Shown here one piece after another: positions 61,277 to 64,000 of a stretch of 64,000 bases of DNA (within the stretch, counting starts at the first letter, position 1; each line of letters opens with the position of its first letter). The notes beneath the pieces were generated by a model, which was given only the letters and a program-made list of their open reading frames with translations, was not told the origin of the DNA and searched no databases. Where the stretch lies: the NCBI RefSeq assembly GCF_036311985.1, contig NZ_JAZDCJ010000029.1; one strand, given 5' to 3'. This DNA is from JAZDCJ01 sp036311985 (GTDB taxonomy: Bacteria; Actinomycetota; Actinomycetes; Actinomycetales; Micrococcaceae). The position numbers and the translations under genes were made by a program.

Positions 61277-62551
61277 CTAGAGCTCGTCCAGCGGGATCGA
61301 CGGATCGGCGAGGCGGTCGGCGTCGACGCTCCGGCCGATGAGCGCCCGCAGCGCGTCGTTCACGTCCCAGATGTTCACGTTCATCGCGGCCGCGACCGTC
61401 CCCGCACCGCTGGCACCGGACGCCGCACCTCCACGACCGGCCCCGGCATCGGACCCCTCGGCGCCATCGCCGTCGAGCCAGAACACGATGAACTCCCCGG
61501 CCTCGAGCTCGCCGCGCACCACGGTCCGCGCATCCGGCCCGCCGCGGCCGACGTACTCCATGCCGAGGTCGAACTGGTCGGTGAAGAAGTAGGGCTGCCA
61601 GTCGTACACCTCGTCGCGGCCCAGGATCGTCGCGGCGGCCAGCTTGCCCTGGCGGATCGCGTTGTCCCAGTGCTCCACGCGCAACCGTCCCAGCGTGGCG
61701 TGCTGCGCGTTGGCGACGTCGCCGACGGCCAGGATCCCGGGCTCGGACGCGCGCAGCCGGGAATCCACGACGACTCCGTTGCCCACCTCGAGCCCGGCCC
61801 CTTCGGCGAGCTCCGTGAGGGGCACCGCGCCGACGGCGAGCAGCACCGCGTCGGCGGGGACATCGCCGTCTGACGTTTGAAGCCCCGCGGCCCGGCCGTC
61901 CCGCTCGAGGATCCCCGTGACCGTGCTCCCGAGGCGCAGCTCGACGCCCTGGTGGTGGTGCAGCTGCGCGAAGTAGGCGCCGAGCTCCGGGCCCATGACC
62001 TTCGCGAGGGGCACGTCGTCGGGCGCCACGATCGTGACCTCCATGCCCGCCTGCCGCGCGCTCGCCGCGACCTCGAGCCCGATCCAGCCCGCGCCGACCA
62101 CCGCGAGGCGACCCCCGGCGTCGAACACCTCCTTGAGCTTCTCCGAGTCCTCGAAGCGGCGCAGCACGTGCACTCCCGGCAGCTCCTCGCCGGGCAGCCC
62201 GGGGCGGCGCGGGACGGCACCCGTGGCCAGGACGAGGTGCGTGTACTCGAGGCCGGTCCCGTCGTCGAGGACCACGGTGCGGGAGGCGGCTTCGAGGTCC
62301 GTCGCGGTGCGGCCGAGCCTCAGGTCGATGCCGCGGCCGCGGTACCAGGAGGCGTCGTGCACGATCGCCTTCTCCCGCTCCTGGCGCCCCTGCAGGTAGT
62401 CCTTCGAGAGCGGCGGGCGCTCGTAGGGCGGGTCGGGTTCGGCGCCGATGAGGGTGATCCGGCCGTCGTACCCGCCTTCGCGCAGGGCCTCGACGGTGTG
62501 GGCGGCGGCGAGGCCGGCCCCGATGACAACGGTGTGTTCCTGCGGCGACAT
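61277..62551 (-). CDS. FAD/NAD(P)-dependent ferredoxin/rubredoxin reductase-type oxidoreductase
   Basis: Protein of 424 aa. FAD-binding VVIGAGLAAAHTVEALREGGYDG is at the N terminus, YERPPLSKDYLQG near residue 43, and LVLATGAVPRRPGLPG near 105. The NAD-binding GAGWIGLEVAASARQAGMEVTIV is near 150, VLLAVGAVPLTELAEGAGLEV near 240, and the C-terminal reductase domain (YDWQPYFFTDQFDLGMEYVG) follows. It passes electrons from NAD(P)H to a ferredoxin or rubredoxin that is not encoded nearby. Residues about 365-390 (GAEGSDAGAGRGGAASGASGAG) are an insertion within the C-terminal domain holding a one-mismatch dispersed repeat. ATG 62551 has GGAGGGCG upstream. Confidence 0.9.
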   Translation of the reverse strand: MSPQEHTVVIGAGLAAAHTVEALREGGYDGRITLIGAEPDPPYERPPLSKDYLQGRQEREKAIVHDASWYRGRGIDLRLGRTATDLEAASRTVVLDDGTGLEYTHLVLATGAVPRRPGLPGEELPGVHVLRRFEDSEKLKEVFDAGGRLAVVGAGWIGLEVAASARQAGMEVTIVAPDDVPLAKVMGPELGAYFAQLHHHQGVELRLGSTVTGILERDGRAAGLQTSDGDVPADAVLLAVGAVPLTELAEGAGLEVGNGVVVDSRLRASEPGILAVGDVANAQHATLGRLRVEHWDNAIRQGKLAAATILGRDEVYDWQPYFFTDQFDLGMEYVGRGGPDARTVVRGELEAGEFIVFWLDGDGAEGSDAGAGRGGAASGASGAGTVAAAMNVNIWDVNDALRALIGRSVDADRLADPSIPLDEL

Positions 62552-62597
62552 GGCGCCCTCCTTGGTCCGGCGGCGCGCAGGCCGCCCTCTCGCCAAG

Positions 62598-62855
62598 CTA
62601 TGCCGGGCGCCCCGGCCGGTCAAGCGGAGCCGGGCGGTCCTCCTCGAGCCGCAGTTCCCGACCGGCGAAGCGGGCGCGCAGGGCGCGGTCGTGCGTCGCG
62701 AGCACCACGGCCCCCGGGTAGGCGTCGAGGGCGTCCTCGAGCTCCCCGACGAGCGCGGGCGCCAAGTGGTTGGTGGGCTCGTCGAGCAGGATCAGGTCCA
62801 CGGGCTCCGCCACGAGCCGCGCGAGCTCGATCCGCCGCCGCTGCCCGTAGGAATC
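62598..62855 (-). pseudogene. C-terminal fragment of an ABC-F ATPase
   Basis: Only the end of the second ATPase domain remains: the signature region SYGQRRRIELARLV, Walker B LILLDEPTNHLAP and the H-loop VVLATHDRALRARF. ABC-F proteins are usually 500-550 aa; about 85 codons are left here. The frame breaks at a TGA (62858-62856) two codons before the Ser of the signature, exactly where unrelated DNA begins. ABC-F proteins act on ribosomes and some give antibiotic resistance; this copy cannot work. Confidence 0.85.
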
Positions 62856-63029
62856 TCAATGATGTTGTCAACGGATTCCTGCGGGTCGGTTAGGGCCCCG
62901 GTCACAATGAGGTGATCCACCAATGGGGCTTTGGAATCACGGGTGGGGATCCCCCCTCTGGATCAAGCGATCTCCTGTAGGGTTTCCGACCTGACACGTA
63001 GGGCGGCGGCGCAGAAGGAGGGGCAAACG
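62856..63029. other. Junction DNA between the ABC-F fragment and DUF6671
   Basis: Less GC-rich than the neighbours. GGAATC (62850-62855) and GATTCC (62874-62879) form an inverted repeat at the break, and GGAATC recurs near 62934. A minus-strand frame from about 62955 (SKAPLVDHLIVTGALTDPQE) looks protein-like but has no start codon, and a plus-strand frame ends at 62893; both may be remnants. No complete gene is present. Confidence 0.35.
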
Positions 63030-63580
63030 TCAGGGGTTGCAGTAGTCACAAATACTTGGGGGTGCGGACGTTGTATCGGCTATGTCGCGGGTGTCGTGGT
63101 AAGGGCATTTGAGGCATCCAAACGTCTCAGCACGCGTCTCGCTGGTCGGCGTACCGCATGCACTGCACTGGAGCCCCGGTACCCGGCCGACTCGCCAGAA
63201 CCCTGGAGTGCCGCAGGCTGGGCACAAGGAGCGAAGCTTATGGGCAAGGTCTTCGGCCGCGAGGCCGATTACTTCCATGCGTGTTGGGTTTGCGCTGGCA
63301 CGCATGTCGGTCTCGATTAAGACCAAGCCGTTTGAAGATCGAGTCAACGCTCTCGAAAAGGCGCGCTCCAGGTCCTGCCAGCTCGCGATTCCCTTGCAGA
63401 TGTACGTTCCGTCCTTGCCGTCAGGGCGAACGACCAGATGGTGTCCAGGAAACTGCACTTCACGGGCGAACGCCTGGGCGGCCGCCCACTCGCCGGTGAG
63501 CAGGTGATGGAAGTTTGTTTTCCCTTCGCCTATTCCCACCACCTCGAGATTGCGCTCGTTGTCCATCCAAAGGGTCTGCT
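63030..63580 (-). pseudogene. DUF6671 family gene, N terminus removed by an IS element
   Basis: About 180 codons with the DUF6671 C-terminal pattern as I recall it: LVVRPDGKDGTYICKGI, ETDMRASANPTRMEVIGLAAEDLA, and two zinc-type Cys pairs (CPACGTPGFWRV and CSACGTP), then a third (CLKCPY) and CDYCNP at the end. Intact relatives are about 280 aa, so roughly the first 100 residues are absent. The frame is open upstream of the ATG at 63566 into the IS end, which argues that the IS inserted into this gene; the missing part should lie beyond the other IS end, outside the window. The ATG at 63566 could still start a shortened product. Function unknown; base composition is lower in GC than the surrounding core genes. 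Confidence 0.6.
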
Positions 63581-64000
63581 GAAGGTTTAGTTGACTCCAT
63601 GGTTTAGGCCGCCAGGGCGACGGCCTTTTGGTGGATGGTTTCGTATTCGACCGGGGTTAGCTTACCGAGCCGACGCTGTCGTCGGCGGCGGTGATAGGTC
63701 CGTTCGATCCAATGGATGATGGCCAGGCGCAGCTGATCGCGGGTGGTCCAGCGGCGGCGGTCGAGGACGTTCTTCTGCAACGTAGCGAAGAAGCTTTCCA
63801 TCGCCGCGTTGTCCCCGGCGGCTCCGACCCGGCCCATCGAGCCGACCAGCCCGTTCTGCTTCAGGGCGTGCTGGAACTTCCGGGACCGAAATTGGCTACC
63901 GCGGTCGCTATGGACAACACAACCGGCGACGTTGGAGGCCCCACGCCGGGCCACGGCGTCCTTGAGGGCGGCCACCGCCAGACCAGACTTCATCCGGCGG
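63577..64000 (-). mobile_element. IS3-family insertion sequence, one end
   Basis: The element contains the transposase OrfB end and a terminus of the IS3 type: reading on the plus strand, TGCTGAAGG or TGAAGG followed by TTTAGTTGACTCC starts at 63577 or 63580. IS3 ends normally begin with TG. The other end lies outside the window, so the inverted repeat and any target duplication cannot be checked. Confidence 0.7.
63604..64000 (-). CDS. IS3-family transposase OrfB, partial
   Basis: The last 132 codons of an IS3/rve-type integrase; the frame is open through the window edge. The second Asp is in VVHSDRGSQF and the Glu in NAAMESFFATLQ, with 35 residues between them, the DD(35)E spacing of IS3 transposases. 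RRRWTTRDQLRLAIIHWIERTYHRRRRQRRLGKLTPVEYE is the usual C-terminal tail. It normally needs OrfA by frameshifting; OrfA would be beyond 64000. Confidence 0.92.
   Translation of the reverse strand, partial: RRMKSGLAVAALKDAVARRGASNVAGCVVHSDRGSQFRSRKFQHALKQNGLVGSMGRVGAAGDNAAMESFFATLQKNVLDRRRWTTRDQLRLAIIHWIERTYHRRRRQRRLGKLTPVEYETIHQKAVALAA

Noticed and set aside
63109..63507. Plus-strand frames opposite the DUF6671 remnant
   Set aside because: No motif, while the minus strand has Cys pairs and the family C terminus.

Overview
The window is very GC-rich, densely coded DNA from an actinobacterium. Gene content and protein style suggest a member of the Micrococcaceae (Arthrobacter-like), inferred without any database search. 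Supporting points are an IclR-controlled pob/pca cluster, a DeoR-fruK-fruA-ptsI-ptsH PTS cluster, a Dpp-type sialic-acid ABC cluster like that of Corynebacterium, many GTG starts, and several promoters whose -10 box lies 6-7 nt before the start codon (leaderless mRNAs).

Layout. 0.1-8.5 kb: aromatic catabolism. An IclR regulator, pobA, pcaH, pcaG, pcaB, pcaD, pcaC and a 3-hydroxyisobutyryl-CoA hydrolase-like gene turn 4-hydroxybenzoate via protocatechuate into beta-ketoadipate; pcaIJ and pcaF are not here. 8.5-14.5 kb: a deaminase, a membrane protein with a LysR regulator and a divergent EamA exporter, an FMN glutamate-synthase-like protein and a lipoprotein. 14.7-17 kb: a huge repeat protein anchored by two membrane segments. 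17-26.1 kb: a minus-strand sialic-acid/amino-sugar operon (binding protein, permease, fused permease-ATPase, ATPase, nanA, nanE, nagB) with a divergent GntR/FCD regulator and a clear palindromic operator. 26.1-31.5 kb: thioesterase-like protein, UDP-glucose dehydrogenase, MFS exporter, GH15 glucoamylase/trehalase. 31.7-37.7 kb: fructose PTS with the general PTS proteins EI and HPr. 38.2-44.7 kb: proline use (putA, divergent LysR regulator, putP with a CRP/GlxR-like site). 44.7-62.6 kb: assorted genes including an S10 peptidase, a stress-type membrane protein, Ogt, a drug-type ABC exporter with TetR regulator, a Fic protein, an FNT channel, a lipid kinase, tRNA-Ala(GGC), an AI-2E-type permease, an MFS exporter and an FAD reductase. 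62.6-64 kb: a disturbed segment with the tail of an ABC-F gene, a decapitated DUF6671 gene and the end of an IS3-family element running off the window.

Most unusual observations: (1) a dispersed short repeat with core CGACGCCGGGGCC, present at least eight times outside the repeat protein, on both strands and mostly inside flexible linkers or tails of unrelated proteins; (2) an IS3 insertion that seems to have cut a DUF6671 gene, beside a truncated ABC-F gene; (3) an SDR gene that has lost its start and NAD(P)-binding glycine motif; (4) several strong, unassigned palindromes, including a perfect 23-bp one at 61186-61208.
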